Made by a program: the position numbers and the translations under genes
Source of the DNA: Prosthecobacter sp.
Lineage (GTDB): Bacteria; Verrucomicrobiota; Verrucomicrobiia; Verrucomicrobiales; Verrucomicrobiaceae
Direction: 5' to 3'
Assembly (NCBI GenBank): GCA_021733925.1
Contig: JAIPJY010000004.1
Span: forward strand, 143,128-207,127
DNA length: 64,000 nt
Shown: positions 19,601 to 28,205 of the stretch, piece by piece
How positions within the stretch are numbered: position 1 is the first letter of the stretch
Layout: each line of letters begins with the position of its first letter
The notes under the pieces: generated by a model
Told to the model about the DNA's origin: nothing
Database searches by the model: none
Seen by the model: the letters and a program-made list of their open reading frames with translations, nothing else

Positions 19601-20188
19601 GTGGCCTGTGCGCATGTGACCAAGCCTGAAGCGGTGGAAGTGGCGGTGCAGGCGCTCGACAAGCCGACGGACCGGTTCATCGACTACGCGCTGAAGCAGG
19701 TGGTGAAGAGTTTGAAGCCGCAGTACGTGCCGGTTATTGCGAAGCTCACCTTTGGCGGCAATGCCAAACAGGCGGAGTATGTGAAGAAGATCGCCAGTGC
19801 CGCAGCGGTTGTCGATCATCCGGGCAAGATGGTGTATGACGCGCTGTGCCTGAACTGCCACCAGCCTGAGGGCAAGGGGCTGCCGGGCATCTATCCTTCC
19901 ATCGCGGGAAGTGACTGGGCTGCGGGAGATCCAGTGCGACTGATCAAAATGCTGACTCATGGCCTCACCGGACCAATTCGCGTGAATGGCGAGGAATTTA
20001 AGCAGCTTGCCCTCCTGCCGATGCCCCCCATGGGACTGAATGACCAGCAGGTGGCCGATGTGCTGAGCTATTTGCGGGCCAATTTCAGCAATAAAGCTGC
20101 TGCGGTGACGCCTGAGCAGGTGAAAGCCGTGCGTGACGCCACTACGAACCGCACGGCGCTGTGGACTGAGGAAGAACTGGCGAAATAA
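16604..20188 (+). CDS. DUF1080 / SGNH / PVC dehydrogenase / HEAT / cytochrome c fusion
   Basis: This 1194-residue secreted protein (signal peptide MRTLPLLALFPLLVSA) joins five parts. Residues about 22-205 are a DUF1080 (3-keto-disaccharide hydrolase-like) lectin fold with SLFDGKTLKGWDG. Residues about 215-430 resemble an SGNH/GDSL hydrolase ending in the catalytic-type DDGLHLNALG, but the block I Ser appears replaced in VIVMAGQENL. Residues about 530-890 form the PVC-type membrane-bound dehydrogenase propeller (TIGR02604-like). HEAT-type repeats follow to about 1090. The C-terminal cytochrome c has CLNCH near residue 1086 with a Met-rich LLPMPPMGL as likely axial ligand. It probably oxidises a carbohydrate in the periplasm and passes electrons on. 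Confidence 0.88.
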   Translation: MRTLPLLALFPLLVSAAEPVSLFDGKTLKGWDGETTKVWRVVDGAIVGGSLEGNPQNEFLTSKKVYRNFILRLEYKLVGTEGFVNGGVQFRSVRIPQPPNEMSGYQADIGAGYSGCLYDESRRKKMLLQPAKELIEKAEKPGEWNSYEIRAEEQRIQLFVNKVRTVDYTEREPGIDLKGLIALQIHGTCKAQISYRNITIEALPDAMVPEEKDVLNRFGNPGAAVAKHEAFKDGKFVLEQDEVIVMAGQENLVREQKVGEFEAVFGTAFAAKQPRFRSMAWEGDTVYEQWRDLNFGDWKAQLDAAGASIVIAQFGQTESFDGVKRLAEFKSAYHRLLDQFTGQTPRLVLVSPMPFEKPTAPHAPDLTQRNADVKVYAEAVREVAKQRGAVFVDLFTPLSARAGERITDDGLHLNALGLRVVAQEIAQQLGASSSDADDLTALKAAIVEKNRLWFDCWRPANWSFVYGDRVTQMFGKPAQDAPSLRESFEERKPLVAKLDVRIHALAKGEKVQDEPKTEAPVITETVLTAEQQMASFTVAEGYEMNLFASEVEGVAKPTQFSWDERGRLYVACSPTYPQTRLGIKPSDFILVLEDTNGDGKADKSTRFAEGLTMVQGVEVGAGGVYVCDFDQIVHLKDTDGDGKADVKTVLFAGFGIGDTHQLANSICHGPDGALWFTQGLHAFSRVETAWGLARLEKAGVWKLNPRTQKMAAYFNGGKAGHNCWGVAFDDYNQVFHKSGDRPVGYYSVPGLVALADPDEYHPTGALFDSNPKTNSLEFIGTKALPDDIQGCALIGGYFGNVVELHRLEDDGSGFKSTQLPKLVTSSDTSFRPVDVSIGPDGAMYLCDWFNPVIGHYQASYADPRRDRSHGRIWRITAKGRAPVKQPKLAEMKPAELLEQLKSPERWTRYQAKRMLFDTPTAEVLKAADEFIAKNDDEHVLMEVCGVFESHESPREELVKRLLKAKDARVRAYGARATESLELLTHAVRDENPRVRLEAVVACAHVTKPEAVEVAVQALDKPTDRFIDYALKQVVKSLKPQYVPVIAKLTFGGNAKQAEYVKKIASAAAVVDHPGKMVYDALCLNCHQPEGKGLPGIYPSIAGSDWAAGDPVRLIKMLTHGLTGPIRVNGEEFKQLALLPMPPMGLNDQQVADVLSYLRANFSNKAAAVTPEQVKAVRDATTNRTALWTEEELAK

Positions 20189-20244
20189 AGAAGGATAAAA
20201 GGATTCACGGCTAGCATTGAACTTGCTGCGATTTAAGGCATCGA

Positions 20245-23200
20245 ATGAGCGTGCCTTCTGATGTCCCGAAAAAGACCCGCCGCCGCTGGTGGAGATGGAT
20301 GAAACGATTGCTGCTGGCTGGCTTTGCGCTGCTGGTGCTTGCGGTCGTCTTTCGTGAGCCGTTGCTGCGGTGGGTGGTTGGATATGGCGGCTACAAAGGG
20401 GCCAAGATGGCGGGCATCGACCTCTCCTGGAAAGTGGACGGCTCGGTGTTCAGCGATTTAAAGATCAGCAACATCGAAGCCAGCGGATCGCTGGTGGAGC
20501 GGGCGACGATTGGCAAAGTCGAAGTGAAATACGATACTTGGACGTTCCTCAAGACCCGCAACATCGACATTGTCAAAAGCGTGGTGTTGAAGGATGTGGA
20601 TATGGCGCTGGATCTGCGCAAGCTGGCAAAGGATGAGAAGGTGGTGGTGAAGGTGGAGCAGCCGGCATCTGGCAAGCCGCCGCCGCTGGTATGGCCGAAG
20701 ACGATCGACATCGAAAACGTGAATGCCGAGGTGACACTGGCAGACGGGAGCAAGATCACGATACGAGGCCTGACCCTGCGGGTGGGCGAAGGCATGCCGG
20801 GGATTTTTGAGCTCGCTGAGTTCAAGATGGAGCCCGGTGATCTGCGTGTCGCGAATGTGAAGGCGCAGGTGCGATGGGGAGAGCGCACGCTGAACATCGC
20901 AGGACTCGATCTGCCGTATGGCGCGAAGCTGAAGTCACTTGCGGTGGATTTGAGCGAGTGGGACAAGGATGCGGCCAGTGTGAAACTGGAAGCGGGAATG
21001 GGCAAAGCAGCCGTGGTCGTCGAAGCGCTGGCGCATGGCATTTTTGGCGGCGAGATGCAGATGAAGGCCGATGTAAGTGTGCGTGATCTGTCATCGGCCG
21101 AACTGCGAGCCTTGAAGTTGCCGGAGGGCGTTGAGTTCGGGCCGGTGAGTGTGGATTTGCACGCAGAGGGTAATCCGCTGAAACCGATGACGCTGGCGGC
21201 AACTGGCAAGATCAGCATTCCTGATGTGCGGGCTGGAGGTGCTATGCTGGACTCGATCACCACCACGCTGGGGGTCAATGATGGCGTGGCTCGTGTGCAG
21301 GAGTTAAAGGTTGTGAGCGGCGACAATGAAGTGGTGGCGGAGCTTGAGGCAAAGCTGGCAGAGGACGTGATGAAATCGCCATGGACAGCCAAGGTGAAGG
21401 CCAAGATTGCCGATGTGACGCAATTGCTGGCGAAACCGCCACCGGCACGCGGCTTGATCGAGCTGACGGCTGATGCCAAGGGAATTGGTGCCACGCCGAC
21501 GAAGGTCGCTGCGCAGGTGAATGGGACAGACCTGGGCTTTGAAACTTATAAACTGCCGAAGCTGGCTGTGGTGGTGAGTCTGGATGGCAAGGAGGCGAAA
21601 GTGAGCGTGCCTGCGCTGATGCTGGGCGCTGGAAATCGTGTGGATCTGAATGCGACGATGACGATGGATGATGCGATGCCGGTGAATGCGCAGTGGAAGA
21701 TTCAAATCGATGAACCAATGGCTTTGATGCAAACGGTGGGGCTGCCGCCGCTGAAGAAGCCGGTGATGGCGAAGATCGCCACAGCGGGCAAAGCTGCCTT
21801 CAAGGTGAATGATGTGATGAATCTGGATGCCGATGTCGATTTGAGCGTGAAGGAGGGTCGCTTTGGCGATGCACCGCTGCCGCTGATCGAGATGAAGGTG
21901 AATGTGGCCAAGGGAGAGGCGACCTTGCAGCCCTGCCGCATAGTGGTGGACGAGCAGAACCGCATCGAACTGAAGGGCAAAGCGAAGCTGCAGGCACCGT
22001 GGGGGTTTGATCTGAATGGAGATGTCGCACTGCCGGTGCTCATGAGTTTGAACCCGCTGCTGGCCGCCGTGAAAGCGCCTGCCATGGAGTCGGGCAGTCT
22101 GGCGGTGAAGCTGAATATCAGCGGTGATGCGAGCCCGTGGCACGGTGAAGGCAGCGTCGAGATGCAGGCCGCGAAGGTGAAGGTGGCGGGCATGCCGGAG
22201 GCGGCCGATGTGGATTTGAAAACGAGGTTTGCGGGCACGACGGCGCAGATCGAGACGATGCAGGCGGTGCTGGGGCCGTGGAAGCTTCTTACCAAGGGCA
22301 CGGTGACGAACAAGGAGGCGCATTTGAACGAGCTGAGCTTCTGGCAGAAGGACCGGCAACTGATGAGCGGGCATGCCCATGCGCCGTTTGATGTGATGCA
22401 AACCGACGTGGCGAAGGGCGTGCCGCTGGATGTAGTACTGAATGCGCATGAGCTGCCGATCCATGACATCGCGGCGGCAGCGGGCGTGAAGAGTGTGCCG
22501 CCGGGACTGCTGAGCGTAGAGGTGAAGATCGGTGGACGGCTGGAGACGATGGATGCCTCGGTGAAGGTGGGAGTGAAGGAGCTGAAAGCACCTGGACTGA
22601 CGAAGTCGTTTAAACCGGCCACCGTCGATGTGCTGGCGACGCTGAAGGCGAATCAACTGGAGCTTGATGTGAAGGTGGTGCAGGCACCGCTGCAACCTTT
22701 GACTTTGAAAGCAGAGGTGCCGGTGGTGCTGACGAAACTGGTCAAGGAGCCCGCACTGGCGATGGATCTGCCATTGAAAGCGACGCTGGATCTGGCGGAG
22801 AGCGATCTGAGTTTTGCGCGTGAGTTTGCCCCGGAGGTGGTGAGGTCCGTTCCGGCGAAGTTAAAGGTGCATGCGACGGCAGGCGGCACGGTGAAGGCAC
22901 CGCTGATTGATTCGGTGCTCGATCTGACTGCGCCGGCGATTGATTTCGTGAGCGCGGACATGCCGAGCGTGCGTGATCTGCGGGTGAAGATACACTCCCA
23001 TGATCGCAAGGTGACGCTGGAGGACATCTCGGTGACGCTAGCTGGTGGGAAGGTGCGGCTGGGAGGGACGCTGGATGCGGCAAACACCGAGGACCCGAAG
23101 TTTGACCTGAAGGTGGAGGCGCGTGAGGCCCTGGTGATGAGGAATCCGACTTCAAGCGTGCGTGCGAACGCAGACATCGCCTGCGTCGGCAGCCTGAAGG

Positions 23201-24051
23201 CGGCACACGTGAGCGGTACGGTGGAGGTCGTGCGTGGTCGCATTTTTCAAGAGGTGAACCTGCTGCCGAATGTCATGGGCATGATCCAGCAGGGCGAAAA
23301 ACTGCCGCCTCCGCCACCTTCGACCTCAAGGATTGAGCAAAAGCTGACACTGCCCCCCATTCTCAAGGACTGGACATTTGATCTGAAGGTGAAGACTCAT
23401 GATCCAGTGGTGATCGCGGGCAATTTGATGAACGGGGCGATCTCAGCAGACATCGCAGTAGGTGGCACAGGCGCAGCGCCACGAGTGACGGGCTTTGCGA
23501 ATGTGGATCGCATGGTCCTGAAGCTGCCGTTCAGCCTGCTGAAGATCACCAAGGGCGTGGTGACGATGAATCCCGACAATCCATTCACTCCCAAGCTCGA
23601 TGTGCGTGGTGAATCACGCGTGGGGAGCCATGACATCACGATGTATGTCTATGGCGATGCGTCGAATCCGAAGACACGATTTACCAGCACGCCGCCGCTG
23701 TCCGAGGCGGATATTGTGACGCTGCTGGGCACGGGCATGACGCTGGGCGGCGACAATGCGCAGATGGCGAGCGAGGCGATGACGCGCGCCGCCTTTCTCG
23801 TGATCTCCGAAACCTACCGCAAAATTTTCCACAAGAAAAAAACGGTGAGCGCCGAGCCGCCGAAACTGCACACGACCTTCAATCCCTCAGGTGCCGACCG
23901 ATCGAGTGACAGCATGCAGGCGATGTATGAGATCACCCCCAAATTCAGGTTCATCGGCCGCTTCTCGCAGACAGGACGCATGAAGGCGCTGCTGGGCTAT
24001 GTGCTGAAATTTGGCAAGGCTGCGAGAGCCATGGATGAAGACCCGCAGTAA
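20245..24051 (+). CDS. tamB: TamB-like translocation/assembly module protein
   Basis: The 1268-residue protein has a basic N-terminus (KKTRRRWWRWMKRL), one membrane anchor (about residues 20-40) and a very long beta-rich body with repeated Lys/Val/Asp strands. The conserved C-terminal DUF490/TamB domain is visible, including ITKGVVTMNPDNPFTPKLDV and PLSEADIVTLLGTGM. TamB-type proteins span the periplasm and help move outer-membrane proteins or phospholipids. It is followed after one base by the TamA/BamA-like gene, the usual partner, which supports the assignment. The gene symbol is given by domain and context; sequence identity to E. coli tamB will be low. Confidence 0.85.
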   Translation: MSVPSDVPKKTRRRWWRWMKRLLLAGFALLVLAVVFREPLLRWVVGYGGYKGAKMAGIDLSWKVDGSVFSDLKISNIEASGSLVERATIGKVEVKYDTWTFLKTRNIDIVKSVVLKDVDMALDLRKLAKDEKVVVKVEQPASGKPPPLVWPKTIDIENVNAEVTLADGSKITIRGLTLRVGEGMPGIFELAEFKMEPGDLRVANVKAQVRWGERTLNIAGLDLPYGAKLKSLAVDLSEWDKDAASVKLEAGMGKAAVVVEALAHGIFGGEMQMKADVSVRDLSSAELRALKLPEGVEFGPVSVDLHAEGNPLKPMTLAATGKISIPDVRAGGAMLDSITTTLGVNDGVARVQELKVVSGDNEVVAELEAKLAEDVMKSPWTAKVKAKIADVTQLLAKPPPARGLIELTADAKGIGATPTKVAAQVNGTDLGFETYKLPKLAVVVSLDGKEAKVSVPALMLGAGNRVDLNATMTMDDAMPVNAQWKIQIDEPMALMQTVGLPPLKKPVMAKIATAGKAAFKVNDVMNLDADVDLSVKEGRFGDAPLPLIEMKVNVAKGEATLQPCRIVVDEQNRIELKGKAKLQAPWGFDLNGDVALPVLMSLNPLLAAVKAPAMESGSLAVKLNISGDASPWHGEGSVEMQAAKVKVAGMPEAADVDLKTRFAGTTAQIETMQAVLGPWKLLTKGTVTNKEAHLNELSFWQKDRQLMSGHAHAPFDVMQTDVAKGVPLDVVLNAHELPIHDIAAAAGVKSVPPGLLSVEVKIGGRLETMDASVKVGVKELKAPGLTKSFKPATVDVLATLKANQLELDVKVVQAPLQPLTLKAEVPVVLTKLVKEPALAMDLPLKATLDLAESDLSFAREFAPEVVRSVPAKLKVHATAGGTVKAPLIDSVLDLTAPAIDFVSADMPSVRDLRVKIHSHDRKVTLEDISVTLAGGKVRLGGTLDAANTEDPKFDLKVEAREALVMRNPTSSVRANADIACVGSLKAAHVSGTVEVVRGRIFQEVNLLPNVMGMIQQGEKLPPPPPSTSRIEQKLTLPPILKDWTFDLKVKTHDPVVIAGNLMNGAISADIAVGGTGAAPRVTGFANVDRMVLKLPFSLLKITKGVVTMNPDNPFTPKLDVRGESRVGSHDITMYVYGDASNPKTRFTSTPPLSEADIVTLLGTGMTLGGDNAQMASEAMTRAAFLVISETYRKIFHKKKTVSAEPPKLHTTFNPSGADRSSDSMQAMYEITPKFRFIGRFSQTGRMKALLGYVLKFGKAARAMDEDPQ

Positions 24052-24052
24052 A

Positions 24053-24083
24053 ATGACGAATGACGAAATCAGAATGACGAATG
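24053..24083. repeat. Dispersed-type direct repeat ATGACGAATGACGAAAT... at the tamA-like start
   Basis: The stretch contains ATGACGAATG twice (24053-24062 and again from about 24074), separated by ACGAAATCAGA. From memory, strings of this type, giving MTNDEIRMTN or, in reverse, FVIRHSSFVI, are scattered in many PVC genomes. Here it forms the first ten codons of the outer-membrane protein, so the real start could be slightly different. Confidence 0.45.
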
Positions 24084-26125
24084 CCTGCCGGCTGCGATGC
24101 ATCGGGCTGGTTTTGCTGGCGCTGTTTTGCGTGATGGGAACTGCGTGGGCGCATGAGGTGCAATTTGGCCAGACGAGGGTGCAGGTGGATGGCGTCGAGG
24201 AGGCGCAGTGGGAAGATCTGCGCCGCATGCTGATGGATCAGCTCACGCTGAATGGCAGCGGTCCGGCGGGCGAGCCGCTGGCGGATGATCTGGCGTTTTT
24301 TGTGCGTCAGCATTTCATCCGCGAGGGATGGCCGGACGCTGAAGCGGGGTGGAAATTGGCCAAGGGTGGGATCGAGCTGAGCGTGAAGCCGGGCAAGGCC
24401 GTGCGCGTGGGAACAGTGACACTGAAAGGCGAAATGCCGCTGCCGGAGGATGAGCTCAAAAAATACCTGATGAAGCCGACGCTGGAGCGGGAGGATGTGG
24501 ACAAAAAACTGCCGCAGTGGGTGGAGACTGACATGCAGCAAGGCGCAGGACTGGTGCAGCGGCGCCTGCGTGCCGAAGGCTACCTGAATGCGGAAACACT
24601 GCTGCTGCCCGAACCAACCACCGGTGCGGACATGCGGCGTGATTTGACGCTGGAGATCATACCGGGCCCCAAGTTTATCTTTGGCCAGGCATCCATCACG
24701 GGATCGCCGCCAGAACTGGAGAAACTGACGCAGGCCGAGATGACAGAGGCGAGCGGGACGCCCTTCAATGAAGCGCGGGTGCAGTTGATTCAGCAGCGGC
24801 TGGATTCGATCTGCGCTGAGCGCGGCTGGCTGCATGCGGCGACGACTGCGGACTACACGCTGGAGAAATCCGGTGGCACGGTGGATGTGGTGTTTCGGAT
24901 GCAGGCCGGTGAGCGGGTGCGAATTTCCCGCGTCACGACGCATGAAGCTTTCAGCCGTGGCGCCAAACGCGTGCTGCTGGCGAAGTTTAAACCGCTGACA
25001 GGCCAGATTTACGAAGCAGCGGAAGCGGACTTTTTCTTCAAGCGGGCTCTGGACACGGGGATGTTTGCGCTGCTCGACACCAAGGTACTGCCTGAGAATG
25101 GCGACATGGCTGCAGGCAATCTGCGCATCACGGGCGAGGAGACCCAACCGATCACGGTGGGTTTTGAGCCGGGTTTTGACACCTTCCTTGGTCCGCAGTT
25201 CGGCGTGACCTACAAGAACACGAACTGGCGTGACACGGGCAACACGCTGGCGGCGGAACTGAGCTACAGCATGGCGGGCCCGGTGGGCTTTGTGAGCCTG
25301 ACCAACCCTGCCATATTTAATTCACAGCATTCGGCGACCACGCGATTCGCACTGGAGCAGTTCAACCGTTTTGAGTACGACCGCATCGGCACCGCGCTGA
25401 GCCTGGATGTCGCACGCCGGGTGGACCATGCGCTAAGCTACTCAGTGTTCATCGGTGCCAATGCCAACACAGTCAGCTCGAAGGTGCTCACGCTGAACCA
25501 GACGGGACCCACCAATTACTCACTGATGAACTTGGGGGCCAACGCGATGTATGACAAGCGGGACAGTCCGGTGCTGCCGAAGAAGGGCTGGTATATCGCA
25601 GGGCGAATCGAGAGCTCCACCGATGCGCTGGGTTCAGGCGTGAGCTTTGTGCGCTCGGATCTGCGTGGCGCGTGGTATATCCCGATCACCAAGAAGTTCC
25701 GTTTCGCCACGGGCGCTGAACTGGAGACGATTCAAGGTGCGACCGCAGATAAAATCCCCATCGACAGCCGTGTGTTCAACGGCGGGCCGTACAGCGTGCG
25801 GTCCTTCGGCCAGCGCAAACTCGGACCTGTGACACCGGGTGGAACGCCGCTGGGCGGGACATCGGCGCTGTTTGCCAGCGCTGAGTTTTCCTATGAGATC
25901 ATGACGAATTTGGAATTCGCCGTCTTTGGCGACATCGGAAGTCTAGGACAGGGGAACAACTCCTCGCCGCTGTCGTATTCCTCGGACTTTCGCGAGGCCA
26001 TCGGCGCGGGTTTGCGCTACAAACTGCCGTTTGGACCGATCCGCATCGACTACGGGCACAACCCCAACCCGCGCCTGGGCGAGCAGAGCGGATTCCTGCA
26101 TGTGACGGTGGGGTTTGCGTTCTGA
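24053..26125 (+). CDS. tamA: TamA/BamA-like outer-membrane protein with POTRA domains
   Basis: From the ATG at 24053 the protein is 690 residues. Residues about 10-33 form a signal peptide (LRCIGLVLLALFCVMGTAWA). Three POTRA-like segments follow, with typical strands such as VGTVTLKGEMPLPEDEL, FGQASITGS and RVRISRVTTHEAFSRG. The C-terminal half is a 16-strand-type barrel with RSFGQRKLGPVTPGGTPLGG (the L6-like region) and ends in Phe (VTVGFAF). It starts one base after the tamB-like stop and is surely cotranscribed. With TamB it would form an outer-membrane assembly path. The upstream frame to 24011 overlaps tamB and is less likely to be used. Confidence 0.85.
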   Translation: MTNDEIRMTNACRLRCIGLVLLALFCVMGTAWAHEVQFGQTRVQVDGVEEAQWEDLRRMLMDQLTLNGSGPAGEPLADDLAFFVRQHFIREGWPDAEAGWKLAKGGIELSVKPGKAVRVGTVTLKGEMPLPEDELKKYLMKPTLEREDVDKKLPQWVETDMQQGAGLVQRRLRAEGYLNAETLLLPEPTTGADMRRDLTLEIIPGPKFIFGQASITGSPPELEKLTQAEMTEASGTPFNEARVQLIQQRLDSICAERGWLHAATTADYTLEKSGGTVDVVFRMQAGERVRISRVTTHEAFSRGAKRVLLAKFKPLTGQIYEAAEADFFFKRALDTGMFALLDTKVLPENGDMAAGNLRITGEETQPITVGFEPGFDTFLGPQFGVTYKNTNWRDTGNTLAAELSYSMAGPVGFVSLTNPAIFNSQHSATTRFALEQFNRFEYDRIGTALSLDVARRVDHALSYSVFIGANANTVSSKVLTLNQTGPTNYSLMNLGANAMYDKRDSPVLPKKGWYIAGRIESSTDALGSGVSFVRSDLRGAWYIPITKKFRFATGAELETIQGATADKIPIDSRVFNGGPYSVRSFGQRKLGPVTPGGTPLGGTSALFASAEFSYEIMTNLEFAVFGDIGSLGQGNNSSPLSYSSDFREAIGAGLRYKLPFGPIRIDYGHNPNPRLGEQSGFLHVTVGFAF

Positions 26126-26126
26126 G

Positions 26127-27068
26127 TCAGGTGGCGGCAGCTTTCTTGCTGAAGCCGCCCACGACGGTGTGATAACTGCCCCAGAGCACGAGCACACCTC
26201 CCATGGCCTGCGCGAGTGTGAAGGGCTCGGCAAACAGGGTGATGCTGGAGAGGGAGATAACGACGGGCACTGTCATCTGGAAGGCTCCGCCCGCCGCAAC
26301 GGAGAGAAAGCGGAAGCCCTCAGTCATGGCCAACTGGCCGACGCTGGCGCATAATGCCGCAGCCAAGAGCAGCACCACGTCCATGGTATTCAATGATGTG
26401 AAATGGGACGCTGCCAGCGGAAGTGAAAGCAGCAAAGCGTAGATGCACTGGGATGAAAAGATGGTGGCGCTGGTCTCTGTGCGCGTGAGCTGGCGAATCA
26501 CGACGACGACCGCTGCGGCGAGAACAGCGCCGGTGAGCGCAATCATTTCGTGATGCCCAAACTGGGCCACCGTGCCGGGTGCCAGACCTGTGAGCAAACT
26601 CAGACCGGACAGCGCCAGCAGAATGCCGCCGAGTTTCACCAGGCCTAGCCGCTCATGCAGAACGAAAGCGGCCATGATGGCGGCAAAGATTGTCCAGGTG
26701 TTGCCAATGAGCGTGGCCTTGCCGGCACCCAGCGGCCCGATGGTGGTGTAGTACGCCGCCGTGCCCAACGCGCCGAGCACGCCGCGTGAAGCAAGCAGCC
26801 AGCTTTGGAACGAGCGGCGCAGTTTCAGCGTCCCCGCAGGTGCAAAGAGAACGATCGTCAAAACAAGACCGACGACCGCACGAAATGTCATCGACATCCA
26901 CGGATCGACATGACGATGTGAGGCCAGTTCTTTCAGCAGCAGGGCATTGCCGGAAAAGCAGGTGAGAGAGAGTAGCATCGCCTGCGCGCCGCGCCGGGGA
27001 TGATGCTGGAGTTGTGTAACAGGGGTGCTCATGGAGGTGCCGGTCTGAGGGCTACCTTCTGGCATCAT
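26127..27068 (-). CDS. EamA/DMT-family transporter
   Basis: The protein is 313 residues with about ten transmembrane segments in two tandem halves of five, the EamA fold of the drug/metabolite transporter superfamily. Recognisable parts include FRAVVGLVLTIVLFAP, YYTTIGPLGAGKATLI and, at the end of the second half, ITLFAEPFTLAQAMGGVLVL. Proteins of this kind export or import small metabolites; the substrate is unknown. The start is uncertain: ATGs at 27068 and 27032 are both possible, and neither has a strong ribosome binding site. It converges with the tamA-like gene with one base between the stops. Confidence 0.88.
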   Translation of the reverse strand: MMPEGSPQTGTSMSTPVTQLQHHPRRGAQAMLLSLTCFSGNALLLKELASHRHVDPWMSMTFRAVVGLVLTIVLFAPAGTLKLRRSFQSWLLASRGVLGALGTAAYYTTIGPLGAGKATLIGNTWTIFAAIMAAFVLHERLGLVKLGGILLALSGLSLLTGLAPGTVAQFGHHEMIALTGAVLAAAVVVVIRQLTRTETSATIFSSQCIYALLLSLPLAASHFTSLNTMDVVLLLAAALCASVGQLAMTEGFRFLSVAAGGAFQMTVPVVISLSSITLFAEPFTLAQAMGGVLVLWGSYHTVVGGFSKKAAAT

Positions 27069-27254
27069 ATCTGATTGTTTTGTCTCGTGATGATGAGCGC
27101 GTTTCGCGCAGGGTCCTCAAACCGTGGTGTCAGGCATGCCAAAGGGCGTGTACCGTTTTTACAACGGCACGAATCGCAATTCGGCTGGCAGGTTTGAGGT
27201 TCATCAGACGGGCGGAGAATGGCGATGAATGGACGAAGTGCAATCGGCATTTCA

Positions 27255-28205
27255 TCAGGGCTTCGCGTCGGGAAGTTCCGCGAGCTGCCATACCTTCGCC
27301 TGCCCCTGCCAGTCGCCGGTTACGAGACGACTGCCATCGGGACTGACAGCGAGGCGGTAGATCCATTCGGTGGAAGCCTGCCAGGAATTCAGGACTTGAT
27401 CGCTATGGGCATCGATCACACGAACGATGCCCTCCTGACCCGCAGAGAATAGGCGGTCGCCCTGCGGATGCCAGGCCAGTGCAAACACTGCGCCATCATG
27501 ATGCCGCACGATGCGCACCATGCGCCCGATGGCAGGCTGCCAGATGCGCACAGTCTGGTCCGCACCCGCACTCGCACAATCATTTCCGGCATGCAGCGGC
27601 CGGAAGGCGAGGCATTGAACGATGTCCGTGTGATGAGCGAGAGTGCGTTCGAGTTTGCCGCTTTGTGAGTCCCACACTTTCAAGGTGCGATCCGCCCCGG
27701 CACTGACGAGCCGTTTGTCATCCGGACTGAACGCAACGGCGAACACAGGGCGCGTGTGGCCGGAAAAAATCACCGGTGGTGCCAGGGTGCCACCAGCGGT
27801 TGAAAATACGCATACGGACTGGTCATGACATGCTGCGGCAAGTCTGCTGCTGGTGTGGGTCCAGGCGATGGCGGCAACGAGATCACCAGCGGTCTCCCAA
27901 CGTGCGACCTCACGGCGAGACGACCATTCCAGCAAGAGGATGTCGCCATTTTCTCCAGGCACACCACCGGCTACGGCGAGCCAGCGGCCGGAGGGATCAA
28001 AGACGGCAGCGGTGATCTTGGGCCACTTGAGTTCGAGCAGCGTTTTCGGCGAAGCTTTCTCGTCGAGATCACGGATGACGAGGCCTGCAGCGGTGTTGTA
28101 CACGATCTGCCTCCCATCGGGAGTGAATGTCAATGCGGTGACGGGCACGGAATCATTCGCGCAAACGAGGGTGCCAAGCAGCATGAGGGCGATCAGCGTT
28201 TTCAT
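27255..28205 (-). CDS. Secreted WD40-repeat protein
   Basis: The 316-residue protein has a short signal peptide (MKTLIALMLLGTLVCAN) followed by seven WD40 blades, such as VFAVAFSPDDKRLVSAGADR, TLKVWDSQSGKLERTLAHH and HQNGVF-like blocks. The seven repeats suggest one complete propeller. It starts with an ATGA overlap with the DUF1501 gene and is the last gene of the four-gene cassette 32533-27255. Its place suggests a scaffold for the DUF1549/DUF1501 complex, but no interaction is known. Confidence in the fold is high, in the function low. Confidence 0.85.
   Translation of the reverse strand: MKTLIALMLLGTLVCANDSVPVTALTFTPDGRQIVYNTAAGLVIRDLDEKASPKTLLELKWPKITAAVFDPSGRWLAVAGGVPGENGDILLLEWSSRREVARWETAGDLVAAIAWTHTSSRLAAACHDQSVCVFSTAGGTLAPPVIFSGHTRPVFAVAFSPDDKRLVSAGADRTLKVWDSQSGKLERTLAHHTDIVQCLAFRPLHAGNDCASAGADQTVRIWQPAIGRMVRIVRHHDGAVFALAWHPQGDRLFSAGQEGIVRVIDAHSDQVLNSWQASTEWIYRLAVSPDGSRLVTGDWQGQAKVWQLAELPDAKP

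Noticed and set aside
27065-27250. Possible 61-codon gene with several cysteines
   Set aside because: It overlaps the EamA start, has no recognisable motif and lies in a region that probably contains the promoter.
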